Shown: positions 13,488 to 20,085, counted from the first letter of the stretch. The stretch is 24,129 bases of DNA from Phycisphaerales bacterium UBA1926 (GCA_002337215.1 DDFO01000056.1:45499-69627), one strand, 5' to 3'. The notes: a model not told the origin generated them from the letters alone. Numbers and translations: made by a program.

Positions 13488-14474
13488 TCAGACGCCGGTC
13501 GCGGTCCGCTTCGCGGCGTCCCACTGGGCCTGCAGCCCCTCGGCGAAGGGTGTCGAGGGCGCGTAGCCGAGTTCGTCGCGCGCCCGGCTCAGGTCGGCCC
13601 AGGTGCGGTCCACATCGCCCGGCTGCATGCCGGTCTGCTCGATGTTCGCGGGCTTGCCCACGACCTCGGCGATCGCGTTGATCATGTCGTCGAGGCGGGT
13701 CGGGCGGTCGGAGCCCAGATTCCAGATGCGGAAGCCGAAGTCGGGCGTGCGCTCGTAGGCGGCGGTGATGCCGGTGAGGATGTCGTCGATGAAGGTGTAG
13801 TCCCGGCTGGTCGAGCCGTCGCCGAACATCTTCAGGGTCTCGCCGGTATCGATGATGCGCATGAACTTGGCGATCGCGAGATCGGGGCGCTGCCGCGGGC
13901 CGAACACCGTGAAGAAGCGGAGGCAGGAGACGGGCTGCTGCGTGAGATGGTGGTGGGTGTGGGCGAGGAGCTCGCAGGCGCGCTTGGTGGCGGCGTACGG
14001 GCTGATGGGCTCGACGCAGGTGTCGTTCTCGCTGAAGGGGACGGTCGAGCTGTTGCCATAGACCGAGCTTGATGACGCCATGACGACGCGGGAGCAGCCG
14101 AGTTGGTGCGCGGCGTTGAGCACCTCGCTGGTCGCGACGACATTGGCGCGGGTGTAGCCCGCGGGGTCCTCGATGCTGGGGCGGACGCCCGCCTTGGCGG
14201 CGAGGTGGATGACGCCGGTGGGCCGGAACTGCGCAGCGGCGGCGGTGAACGCGCCGGGCTCGGCGATGTCGGTCTCGGCGAAGTCGTACGAGCCCGTCGA
14301 GGCCTCGGCGGCGTCGCGGGTGGCGGCCTGATTGGCCCGCTTGATCGCAGGGTCGTAGAACGGATCGAGATTATCGACTCCGAGGATGGCGGCACCCCGG
14401 GTGACGAGCGACCGGGCGAGATGAGACCCGATGAAGCCGGCGGACCCGGTGACGATGATGCGTTCATTCTGCAC
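13488..14474 (-). CDS. NAD-dependent epimerase, UDP-glucuronate 4-epimerase-like
   Basis: 328 residues, extended SDR. TGSAGFIGSHLARSL is the NAD loop; VDNLDPFYDPAIKRAN matches the DNLNxYYDxxLK block specific to UDP-glucuronate 4-epimerases (CapI/LpsL). HLAAKAGVRPSIEDP, ASSSSVYGNS and SPYAATK (YxxxK) complete the active site, and RFFTVFGPRQRPDLAI with RDYTFIDDI fit the same subfamily. It probably makes UDP-galacturonate or a related sugar for the neighbouring transferases. The start is GTG at 14474 with AAAGGGG about 10 nt upstream; an ATG seven bases further in is out of frame. Upstream on the same strand is an orphan terminator (14571-14607), which would attenuate any transcript starting further out. 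Confidence 0.92.
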   Translation of the reverse strand: MQNERIIVTGSAGFIGSHLARSLVTRGAAILGVDNLDPFYDPAIKRANQAATRDAAEASTGSYDFAETDIAEPGAFTAAAAQFRPTGVIHLAAKAGVRPSIEDPAGYTRANVVATSEVLNAAHQLGCSRVVMASSSSVYGNSSTVPFSENDTCVEPISPYAATKRACELLAHTHHHLTQQPVSCLRFFTVFGPRQRPDLAIAKFMRIIDTGETLKMFGDGSTSRDYTFIDDILTGITAAYERTPDFGFRIWNLGSDRPTRLDDMINAIAEVVGKPANIEQTGMQPGDVDRTWADLSRARDELGYAPSTPFAEGLQAQWDAAKRTATGV

Positions 14475-14570
14475 GGGATTTGTTCCCCTTTGTACTTCGG
14501 CGGAGCAGGGTACAGCCCCGGATCGGGCCTGTTACGACACGGCGCAGAGGAACGTGCAATCTGGGCGCAG

Positions 14571-14607
14571 AAAAAAAGCGAGGCGCCATGCTTGACAGCG
14601 CCCCGCT
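14571..14607 (-). terminator. Orphan rho-independent terminator
   Basis: Stem 14577-14586 pairs with 14598-14607 around an 11-nt loop. The one plus-strand mismatch is a T-G wobble on the minus strand, giving 10 continuous pairs there, followed directly by seven T residues (A-run 14571-14577). It lies upstream of, not after, the epimerase gene on that strand and no protein gene precedes it. Confidence 0.75.
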
Positions 14608-14623
14608 GGAGGAGAGAGAGATC
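14571..14623 (-). ncRNA. Candidate ~50-nt RNA or attenuated leader
   Basis: A TATATT at 14635-14630 (minus) with a weak TTGAGT 19 bp further up would start RNA near 14623; the terminator ends it near 14571. The predicted product has a CT-rich 5' segment containing CCTCC, complementary to a Shine-Dalgarno, and a 3' terminator hairpin. Alternatively this is the leader of the epimerase mRNA starting at 14474. Inference only. Confidence 0.3.
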
Positions 14624-14885
14624 TAGTACAATATAGGGTTTTTGAGGCTTTCGGACTCAACAAATCTTCACAAAACCGGTGAGAATTGCCCAGTTTAACA
14701 TTTGTTTGTCCATGGTCGCACGATCGTAATACGAACAAACACATCGCCTCCGCCCTGTTTTGGTGTGTTCGTGTTCGGGAGTCGGTTCTGTGGTTCCGGG
14801 TCGATCGGCAAGGGCGCTAGCATCCAAATCGGCGTCGGAGGCGTTGTGTCCGATGCGATTCGGCCGTTGACTCAGGAGTGACACC

Positions 14886-16082
14886 GTGAGCCTGACCAAA
14901 GACCTGGTGACCCGCGCGCTGACAACCGTCGACGACGACGGCGGATCGGATCTCGTAACGGGCGGGGCGCTCCAATGGGTGTCGGCCTGCGACTCGTACG
15001 CCACGGTGAAACTCAATCTCGCCGAGGGCACCGACCAGACCACGATGGTGCACATCGCCGGCGAAGCCGACCGGGCGATCCGGCGGGCCGCGTCGCGCGA
15101 CAGCATCGGCGTGACACGCCTCACGTTCCAGTTCGTCGATCAGCAGGGCGAGACGGTCTTCACGGTCGGCGGCGATGAGGCCGCGGACACCGACGCCCGC
15201 CCGGCTGCGGCTCCGGCCGGTTCCTCGCCTGACGCCGGGCCCGCCGACAAGGGCGCGGGAGGCAACGCGTTGCCGGGCGTGAAGCACGTCATCGCGGTGG
15301 GGGCCGGCAAGGGGGGCGTGGGCAAATCGACGGTCGCGGTCAACCTCGCGGTGGGCCTCGCGCGGGCGGGCCACGCGGTGGGGCTTCTGGACGGTGATAT
15401 CTATGGGCCCTCGCTGCCGACGCTGCTCGGGCTCGATTCGCTCGAGCAGGAGGTCGTTGCCGGGGAGCTGCAACCCCACAACGTTCACGGCGTTCGCGCG
15501 ATCACGCTCGGGAAGATGGTCGAGGCGGACAAGCCGCTGATCTGGCGCGGGCCGATGGCGCACGGGGCGTTCAACCAGCTTGTCACGCGGACGCGCTGGG
15601 GCGATCTGGACTACCTGATCATCGACCTGCCGCCGGGGACGGGCGACGTGCCGCTGACGATGGCGCAGACGCTGAAGCTGACGGGCGCGGTGATCGTGTG
15701 CACCCCGCAGAAGGTGGCCCAAGACGACGCCGTGCGCGCGGTGCGGATGTTCCAGCAGTTGAACGTCGAGGTGCTGGGCGTGGTCGAGAACATGTCGTTC
15801 TTTGTGGGCGACGACGGGAAGAGCTACGACATCTTCGGGCGCGGCGGCGCGGAGCAGATGGCGCAGCGTCTGGGGCTCCCGTTCCTGGGTGCGGTGCCGA
15901 TCACGATGGCGCTGCGTGCGAACGGGGACGCGGGAACGCCGACCGGGAACTTCGAGGCGGCGAGCGCGGGCGGCGAGGCGCTGCCCACGTCGCTCGAGAA
16001 CCTGGTGCGGAACCTGGAATCGCAGGTGACGCTCGCGTCGTTGAAGCAGGGGAAGACGACGCCGACGCTGACGATCTCGTGA
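14886..16082 (+). CDS. mrp: Mrp/NBP35-family P-loop ATPase (ApbC-like), no CxxC
   Basis: 398 residues. The N-terminal ~95 resemble the MIP18/DUF59 domain common in bacterial Mrp proteins but are diverged. An Ala/Pro-rich linker (100-130) leads to the ATPase domain: deviant Walker A GKGGVGKST (141-149), LDGDIYGPSLPTLLG, and LIIDLPPGTGDVPLT. Mrp/ApbC proteins bind and deliver Fe-S clusters in the cytosol as dimers. The C-terminal CxxC that holds the bridging cluster in Salmonella ApbC is missing: after ENMSFFV the sequence runs GDDGKSYDIFGRGG. The only other Cys are at 35 and 272. So Fe-S carriage is doubtful or uses other ligands. Start: GTG at 14886 with AGGAG 7 nt upstream. Confidence 0.92.
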   Translation: MSLTKDLVTRALTTVDDDGGSDLVTGGALQWVSACDSYATVKLNLAEGTDQTTMVHIAGEADRAIRRAASRDSIGVTRLTFQFVDQQGETVFTVGGDEAADTDARPAAAPAGSSPDAGPADKGAGGNALPGVKHVIAVGAGKGGVGKSTVAVNLAVGLARAGHAVGLLDGDIYGPSLPTLLGLDSLEQEVVAGELQPHNVHGVRAITLGKMVEADKPLIWRGPMAHGAFNQLVTRTRWGDLDYLIIDLPPGTGDVPLTMAQTLKLTGAVIVCTPQKVAQDDAVRAVRMFQQLNVEVLGVVENMSFFVGDDGKSYDIFGRGGAEQMAQRLGLPFLGAVPITMALRANGDAGTPTGNFEAASAGGEALPTSLENLVRNLESQVTLASLKQGKTTPTLTIS

Positions 16083-16093
16083 GGCACGAGCCG

Positions 16094-16561
16094 TTACGGC
16101 AGCCGCAGGCGGAGTGCGGCGCATCGTTCCGGCACGTCGAGCAGCGAGCGTAGTTCGGCGATCGCGGCGTGCTGGCCGGGCCAGAGGAAGTGTTCGGTCG
16201 CCTGAGCGATCGGGACCCAGCGGTGGTCGTCATGCTCCTCGTTGAGGATCGGTTCCCAGGCCCGCCCGACCTCGATCGCGAACCGCGGGCTCAACACGAT
16301 CTCGTCGCGGTCGGCGAGGAAGAACGGGTGGACCTGCTCGAGGGCCCAGGCGCCCAGCGTCTCGTCGCGTTGCAGCCCGGTTTCCTCGCGCACCTCGCGC
16401 CACACGCAGCACGCCGCGGTCTCACCCGCCTCGGTGTGCCCCATAACGGGCTGCCAGGTGCCCGATAGCGGGGGATCCACGCGGCGGAGTTGGAGCAGTT
16501 CGATCGCCGCGGCTCGGCGGAACACATACGCATCGACGACATCGGTCCGGATCTTGGGCAT
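16094..16561 (-). CDS. Nudix hydrolase
   Basis: 155 residues. A complete Nudix box is present: G-x5-E-x7-REVREETGL, starting at GHTEAGE and ending ETGL, so the Mg-binding glutamates are intact. The opening RTDVVDAYVFRR and WQPVMGHTEAGE resemble the dihydroneopterin-triphosphate/dATP pyrophosphatase (NudB) branch, which hydrolyses a nucleoside or pterin triphosphate; the exact substrate is uncertain. pabB further right belongs to folate synthesis too, but the distance makes a link weak. Start: ATG at 16561, with TATCTT ending 6 nt upstream and no Shine-Dalgarno. The stop lies 11 bp from the convergent mrp stop. Confidence 0.9.
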   Translation of the reverse strand: MPKIRTDVVDAYVFRRAAAIELLQLRRVDPPLSGTWQPVMGHTEAGETAACCVWREVREETGLQRDETLGAWALEQVHPFFLADRDEIVLSPRFAIEVGRAWEPILNEEHDDHRWVPIAQATEHFLWPGQHAAIAELRSLLDVPERCAALRLRLP

Positions 16562-16567
16562 CCGTTG

Positions 16568-16573
16568 AAGATA
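16568..16573 (-). promoter_or_regulatory. Leaderless-type -10 box of the Nudix gene
   Basis: TATCTT on the minus strand ends 6 nt before the ATG at 16561. Confidence 0.5.
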
Positions 16574-16651
16574 CCCCCTTGGGATTTCGTGGTCGGTGTG
16601 TACGCTGGACACCGAACCGAACAACGACCGTGGCTTGAAGGGAGCGGAACG

Positions 16652-17050
16652 ATGCTGACGATGGCGAACCCGGTGGCGAAGATCGCCCAGGAAGTCGTGG
16701 ACCATGTGAACAGCGGGGCGGAAAGCGATTTCCCGCTGTGGGACAAGCACTGGCACGACGACTTTGTGTCCGTCGAGGGCGACGGGATGGAGTTTGAGGG
16801 CCGAAAGGCGGTCGAGGCAAAGCACGCCGAGTGGTACAAGACGGTGACGATGCATTCGTGCCAGGCGCACGGGCCGTACGCGACGCCGAATGGGTTCTGT
16901 GTGCGGTACGAGATGGACTGCGAGAGCAAGGACGGCTCGTGGCCGCGGATGCAGATGGACGAGATCGGGGTCTACACCGTCGAGGACGGGAAGGTCGTGA
17001 AGGAAGAGTTCTTCGGCCGTCCCATGCCCGAGGGCATGTGCGGCGGGTGA
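16652..17050 (+). CDS. SnoaL-like/NTF2-fold protein
   Basis: 132 residues. The size and pattern (an early helix ANPVAKIAQEVVDHVNSG, then HWHDDFVSVEGDGMEFEGRKAVEAKHAEWY, then alternating strands ending VYTVEDGKVVKEEFFG) fit the NTF2-like SnoaL family, small cone-shaped domains that act as isomerases, hydrolases or binding proteins. Catalytic residues are not conserved enough in the family to name a reaction. Start: ATG at 16652 with GGAG 7 nt upstream; a further in-frame ATG follows three codons later. A longer reading from TTG at 16490 crosses the divergent Nudix gene and is rejected. A bidirectional terminator follows at 17117-17148. Confidence 0.82.
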   Translation: MLTMANPVAKIAQEVVDHVNSGAESDFPLWDKHWHDDFVSVEGDGMEFEGRKAVEAKHAEWYKTVTMHSCQAHGPYATPNGFCVRYEMDCESKDGSWPRMQMDEIGVYTVEDGKVVKEEFFGRPMPEGMCGG

Positions 17051-17101
17051 TCGCTGCCGGCGAGCGGCGACATTCGTCTCGGACTTGAGCGCGCGACCGG
17101 A

Positions 17102-17114
17102 ACCGTGCGCACAA
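17102..17114 (+). repeat. ACCGTGCGCACAA motif, intergenic copy abutting terminator
   Basis: Exact 13-mer placed 2 bp before a terminator stem, between two convergent genes. Codon use cannot explain this copy. Confidence 0.55.
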
Positions 17115-17116
17115 CA

Positions 17117-17148
17117 AAGCCCCCCGTCGGCGTGCCGGCGGGGGGCTT
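17117..17148. terminator. Bidirectional terminator hairpin
   Basis: A 14-bp stem (17117-17130 with 17135-17148, one T-G wobble) around a CGTG loop. It sits between the convergent SnoaL-like and thioredoxin genes. The T-tracts are short (CTTGT on plus, CTTTGTTG on minus), so strength comes from the C6/G6 stem. Confidence 0.8.
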
Positions 17149-17172
17149 GTCAATTCGGCGTGTGTCGCTCGC

Positions 17173-17511
17173 TCAGGCGGTCGCGCCGGCGCTCTCGAGC
17201 GATTCGGAGAGCGTGTCCTCGTCGCGGATGCCGACGAAGGTCTCGGAGACCGCGCCGTCCTTGACGACGATGATCGTCGGGATGGACTGCACGCCGAACT
17301 TCGCGGCGATCGCGGGGTGCTCGTCGATGTTGACCTTGCCGACCTTCGCCTTGCCGGCGTACTTGTCGGCGACGGCGTCGACGGTGGGGCCCACCGCACG
17401 GCAGGGGGCGCACCACGGGGCCCAGAAGTCGACGAGCACGGGCTGATCGCTGCTCATGACCTCGGCGTCGAAGTTCGACTCGGTGAATTCGAGGGTGTTG
17501 TCGCCTGCCAT
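17173..17511 (-). CDS. trxA: Thioredoxin
   Basis: 112 residues, normal thioredoxin length. Active site FWAPWCAPCRAVGP (Cys34, Cys37) with the WCAPC variant of WCGPC, buried Asp of LVDFW, and cis-Pro in SIPTII. VKDGAVSETFVG follows as in typical TrxA. It reduces cytosolic disulfides and peroxidases. Start: ATG at 17511 with AAGGAG 9 nt upstream. It lies downstream of the AhpD-like gene on the same strand, 188 bp away, across two strong hairpins, so it is either partly read through from that gene or has its own promoter, which I could not find. Terminates at 17117-17148. Confidence 0.95.
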   Translation of the reverse strand: MAGDNTLEFTESNFDAEVMSSDQPVLVDFWAPWCAPCRAVGPTVDAVADKYAGKAKVGKVNIDEHPAIAAKFGVQSIPTIIVVKDGAVSETFVGIRDEDTLSESLESAGATA

Positions 17512-17566
17512 AGGTGATGGCTCCTTCAAAGGTCGGCGGTTGCGGGCCGCCGGGGTTTCCTGATGA

Positions 17567-17601
17567 GCGGCCGGGCGGGGTCTTCTATTCCGCCCGGCCG
17601 C
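17567..17601. repeat. 12-bp perfect inverted repeat between thioredoxin and AhpD-like genes
   Basis: Arms 17567-17578 and 17590-17601 (GCGGCCGGGCGG and its complement) with an 11-nt loop. No T-tract follows on either strand. It could be an mRNA-stabilising or processing hairpin between the two redox genes. Confidence 0.65.
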
Positions 17602-17651
17602 CCGATGCGTGTGTGATCGCGTCCTGCGCTGCTTATCCCGGGCGTTGCCGG

Positions 17652-17668
17652 CCCGGCGAATCGCCGGG
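17652..17668. repeat. 7-bp GC hairpin after the AhpD-like gene
   Basis: CCCGGCG (17652-17658) and CGCCGGG (17662-17668) with a 3-nt loop, 31 bp beyond the stop at 17700. No T-tract; possible weak terminator or 3'-end protector. Confidence 0.5.
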
Positions 17669-17699
17669 ACGGACGACGGGGTCCCCGAGACAGGACAGG

Positions 17700-18251
17700 T
17701 TAGGCGTTCGCGGTCTCGACGAGATCGACCTTCGGGAAATCGACCTCGGTCTCGATGACGTGGTTGAGGTAGTTGGTCAGCAGGTTGAAGGTGACGACCG
17801 CGACGGTCTCGAGGATCTCGGGCTGGGTGACGCCCGCCTCGGTGGCGGCCTTGAACTGCTCGTCGGTGATCCAACCCCGGTTCTCGTTGATCTGGAGGGC
17901 GAGCGTGACGATCGCCTGGGTCTTGGGATCTTCCGCCTCGCCGCGCTGGGCGGCGGCGGCCTGGTCGCCCGTGAGCCCCGCCCCCTTGCCGATCACGGTG
18001 TGGGCCGCGGCGCAGTAGCCGCACTTGTTGGCGTTGGCGACGGCGAGGGCGATCTGCTCGCGGACCGCGGCCGACAGGCTCGCGTCGCTGAGGGCGCCGC
18101 TGTAGTCGAGGTAGCTCTTGAGGACGGCGGGGCTGTGCGCCATGGTCTTGAGCAGGTTGGGCGTCCCGCCCAGTTTGCTCTTGACGACCCCGAGGAGTTC
18201 CTTGGCCTGGCCGGTCGCGTTGTCGGGGTTCACGGGGGTGATGCGGGGCAT
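17700..18251 (-). CDS. Carboxymuconolactone decarboxylase/AhpD-family protein
   Basis: 183 residues. The AhpD-type motif E-x11-C-x2-C-x3-H is exact: Glu65, Cys77, Cys80, His84 in REQIALAVANANKCGYCAAAHT. Members with this full motif are alkylhydroperoxidase-like thiol reductases, while true decarboxylases lack it, so an antioxidant role is favoured. Start: ATG at 18251 with GGAGG 8 nt upstream. A NemR-like operator (18326-18345) sits about 75 bp upstream and the divergent gene encodes a TetR regulator, so it is probably the regulator's main target. Thioredoxin, a plausible reductant, is next on the strand. Confidence 0.92.
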   Translation of the reverse strand: MPRITPVNPDNATGQAKELLGVVKSKLGGTPNLLKTMAHSPAVLKSYLDYSGALSDASLSAAVREQIALAVANANKCGYCAAAHTVIGKGAGLTGDQAAAAQRGEAEDPKTQAIVTLALQINENRGWITDEQFKAATEAGVTQPEILETVAVVTFNLLTNYLNHVIETEVDFPKVDLVETANA

Positions 18252-18325
18252 GGGTTGATCCTCCAGAATGGGCTCTTCGCCTTGGTGTGCTGTTTGTCGC
18301 CCGGTGGGCGGCGTGGACCGGGGAG

Positions 18326-18345
18326 AATAGACAGATCGGTCTATT
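18326..18345. promoter_or_regulatory. NemR-like TetR operator, site 1
   Basis: AATAGAC-AGATCG-GTCTATT: 7-bp perfect arms with GATC at the centre; one base pair breaks full symmetry. The core TAGACAGATCGGTCTA differs by one base from the E. coli NemR box as I recall it (TAGACC-NNNN-GGTCTA). It lies upstream of the AhpD-like gene; TCTATT within it may be that gene's -10 on the minus strand. Confidence 0.75.
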
Positions 18346-18402
18346 TATTTCCGCCGAAACAGAGAAATTCTCCGCTTTCTACCTTCTTGCGGCATAGATG
18401 AG

Positions 18403-18418
18403 TAGACAGATCGGTATA
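18403..18418. promoter_or_regulatory. NemR-like TetR operator, site 2
   Basis: TAGACAGATCGGTATA, 15 of 16 bases identical to site 1. It overlaps the TATATT -10 box of the TetR gene and ends 7 nt before its GTG, giving direct autorepression. Centre-to-centre distance to site 1 is 75 bp, about seven helical turns. Confidence 0.7.
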
Positions 18419-18420
18419 TT
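18415..18420 (+). promoter_or_regulatory. Leaderless-type -10 box of the TetR gene
   Basis: TATATT ends 5 nt before the GTG at 18426; its first four bases lie inside operator site 2. Confidence 0.55.
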
Positions 18421-18425
18421 TTGGT

Positions 18426-19037
18426 GTGTCTTCAAAAGCGGATCAACTGATTGACGCGGCGCTCGAGCTTTTCGACGAGCGGGGCTACCGCGCGACCGGC
18501 ATCGACGCGATCCTCGCGCGGGCCGGCGTCGCCAAGATGACTCTCTACAAGCACTTCGGAACAAAGGACGATCTGATTGTCGCCGCGATTCGCCGGGCGG
18601 GCGAGCGGGGGCGGGCGGAGATGTTCACCGACATCGAACGCAGGGCCCCCACGCCGCGGGCGCGGCTGCTCGCCCTGTTCGATGTCGCGGAGACTCTGGT
18701 CACACGCGGGTCGTTCCGCGGCTGCCTGTTCATCCGCGCGACGGGCGAGTTCGCCGACGACGACAGCCCGATCAAGGCGGTCTGTGAGGAGCACGGCGTG
18801 CTCGTGAAACGGTTCCTCGCGGGGCTCGCGATGCAGGCCGGGGCGGACGATCCCGGCCCGCTCGCCGATCAACTCATGCTCCTGTTCCGGGGTGTGCTGA
18901 CGGCGGCGCAGAGCAACCCGGCCCCGGCGTCGATCGCTCCGATCATCGCCTCGGCGCGGGCCGCGGCGTCAACACTGATCGATGCGGCGCTCGCCGATGT
19001 CGACCGCGACGAGCGCGCGCCGCACGACGCGGCGTGA
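18426..19037 (+). CDS. TetR-family transcriptional repressor (NemR/YkgC-like operator)
   Basis: 203 residues. The N-terminal helix-turn-helix runs from about 5 to 50: LIDAALELFDERGYRATGID, then ILARAGVAKMTLYKHFGTKDDLI, the canonical TetR recognition helix. The C-terminal ligand domain has Cys at FRGCLF and AVCEEH, which could sense electrophiles or oxidants as NemR does, though this is inference. Start is GTG at 18426 with no Shine-Dalgarno and a -10 box 5 nt upstream. Two near-identical operators flank the divergent promoters, fitting control of itself, the AhpD-like gene and perhaps the aldo/keto reductase 37 bp downstream. Confidence 0.92.
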   Translation: MSSKADQLIDAALELFDERGYRATGIDAILARAGVAKMTLYKHFGTKDDLIVAAIRRAGERGRAEMFTDIERRAPTPRARLLALFDVAETLVTRGSFRGCLFIRATGEFADDDSPIKAVCEEHGVLVKRFLAGLAMQAGADDPGPLADQLMLLFRGVLTAAQSNPAPASIAPIIASARAAASTLIDAALADVDRDERAPHDAA

Positions 19038-19063
19038 CCGGCATGATCGGGCTCGCGGCCCCC

Positions 19064-19069
19064 TACGCT
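19064..19069 (+). promoter_or_regulatory. Leaderless-type -10 box of the aldo/keto reductase gene
   Basis: TACGCT ends 5 nt before the ATG at 19075; no Shine-Dalgarno. The gene may be transcribed both from here and by read-through from the TetR gene. Confidence 0.4.
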
Positions 19070-19074
19070 GGGGC

Positions 19075-20085
19075 ATGCGATACACCCAAATCGGTACGAG
19101 CGATGTGAAGGTTTCGGAGATCGGGTTCGGCTGCTGGACCATGGGCGGGCCGAATTATTCGGTAGACAACGGCGCCCCGATCGGCTGGGCGGATGTGGAT
19201 GAGCACGACATCCGCGACGGCATCAAGGCGGGTCTCGACGCCGGGGTCAACCACTTCGACAACGCGGATATCTACGGGAACGGCAAGGCCGAGCGGATGC
19301 TGGGCGACGTCTTCCACGGCCTGGGCGTGAGCCCGACGGACGTGGTGATCGCCTCGAAGGTCGGGCACATGAAGGGCACGGCGGCGCACGCGTACGAGCC
19401 GCACCACATCCGCCACCAGTGCGAGCAGAGCCTGCGCAACCTGGGCGTGGATGTCATCGACATCTACTACCTGCACCACGATTTCTTCGCGCCCGACGAC
19501 CAGCCGGGCAACATCCACGAGGCCGCCGCGACGATGCAGGCGCTCAAGAACGAGGGCAAGATCCGTGTGATCGGTCAGAGCGCGTACTCCGATGAGGGGT
19601 TCACGCGGTCCGCCGAGATCGTCAAGCCCAGCGTGTTCCAGAGCTGGGCGAACCTGATCGAGGACAACTTCATCCGCCCCGGGTCGGCCGTGCAGAAGCT
19701 GATGGACGCCGGGGAGATCTCCTTCATCGCGTTCGGCCCGCTGGGCAAGGGCGTGCTGCTCGACAAGTTCGACCCCGAGAACCCGCCGGTGTTCGAGGAC
19801 GGGGATGTGCGCGCAAACCGCGCCGAGTTCAAAGGCGAGTACCTCACCAAACTCAAGCCGGTGCTCGAGAAGGTGAAGGCGCAGTACGGCTCCGAGACTG
19901 CCGACCTGTCGAGCGTGTGCTGCCGCTTCGTCGCGGGCCACCCCCACGTCGCGGGCGTGATCCCGGGGTTCCGCAATCAGCGGCAGGCGAACTGCAACGT
20001 GCGCGGGGGGACGGACGAGGCGCTGACGGCCGATGAAATCGCGACGCTGCGGGAGTGGTTCGCGGGGATTCAGTTGCCGCACTGA
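19075..20085 (+). CDS. Aldo/keto reductase
   Basis: 336 residues forming the AKR TIM barrel. The catalytic tetrad is visible: Asp62 (HFDNADIYGNG), Tyr67, Lys95 (VIASKVG) and His134 (IYYLHH). The IGFGCWTMGG opening and GVIPGFRNQRQANCNV (cofactor-binding segment near the C-terminus) fit NADPH-dependent members that reduce aldehydes and ketones. It follows the TetR gene by 37 bp on the same strand; with the AhpD-like protein and thioredoxin nearby this suggests detoxification of reactive carbonyls or electrophiles. Start: ATG at 19075; a longer reading overlapping the TetR gene is rejected. The last 16 bp overlap the convergent pabB gene. Confidence 0.93.
   Translation: MRYTQIGTSDVKVSEIGFGCWTMGGPNYSVDNGAPIGWADVDEHDIRDGIKAGLDAGVNHFDNADIYGNGKAERMLGDVFHGLGVSPTDVVIASKVGHMKGTAAHAYEPHHIRHQCEQSLRNLGVDVIDIYYLHHDFFAPDDQPGNIHEAAATMQALKNEGKIRVIGQSAYSDEGFTRSAEIVKPSVFQSWANLIEDNFIRPGSAVQKLMDAGEISFIAFGPLGKGVLLDKFDPENPPVFEDGDVRANRAEFKGEYLTKLKPVLEKVKAQYGSETADLSSVCCRFVAGHPHVAGVIPGFRNQRQANCNVRGGTDEALTADEIATLREWFAGIQLPH

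Larger units (their letters stand above)
14475..14885. other. 411-bp gap with orphan terminator and possible small RNA
   Basis: No credible protein gene on either strand. It holds the ribosome site of the epimerase gene (near 14484), a minus-strand terminator (14571-14607), a minus-strand TATATT (14630-14635) and an AT-rich stretch (about 14620-14710) unusual for this genome. A 7-bp inverted repeat (TGTTTGT ... ACAAACA, about 14703-14741) follows, then the AGGAG of the mrp gene (14874-14878). Confidence 0.6.

Noticed and set aside
14592..14632. TTGACA followed by TACAAT on the plus strand
   Set aside because: The spacer is 29 bp, far too long for a sigma70 promoter, and the TTGACA lies in the terminator loop.
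14532..14744. 70-codon minus-strand reading frame in the mrp/epimerase gap
   Set aside because: It runs straight through the strong terminator at 14571-14607, has no ribosome site and no family resemblance.
361..17311. Many copies of GCGATCGC, the cyanobacterial HIP1 octamer
   Set aside because: About ten copies seen, but almost all encode A-I-A or overlap GCG-ATC codons in coding DNA; I saw no clear intergenic bias, so codon usage explains them.
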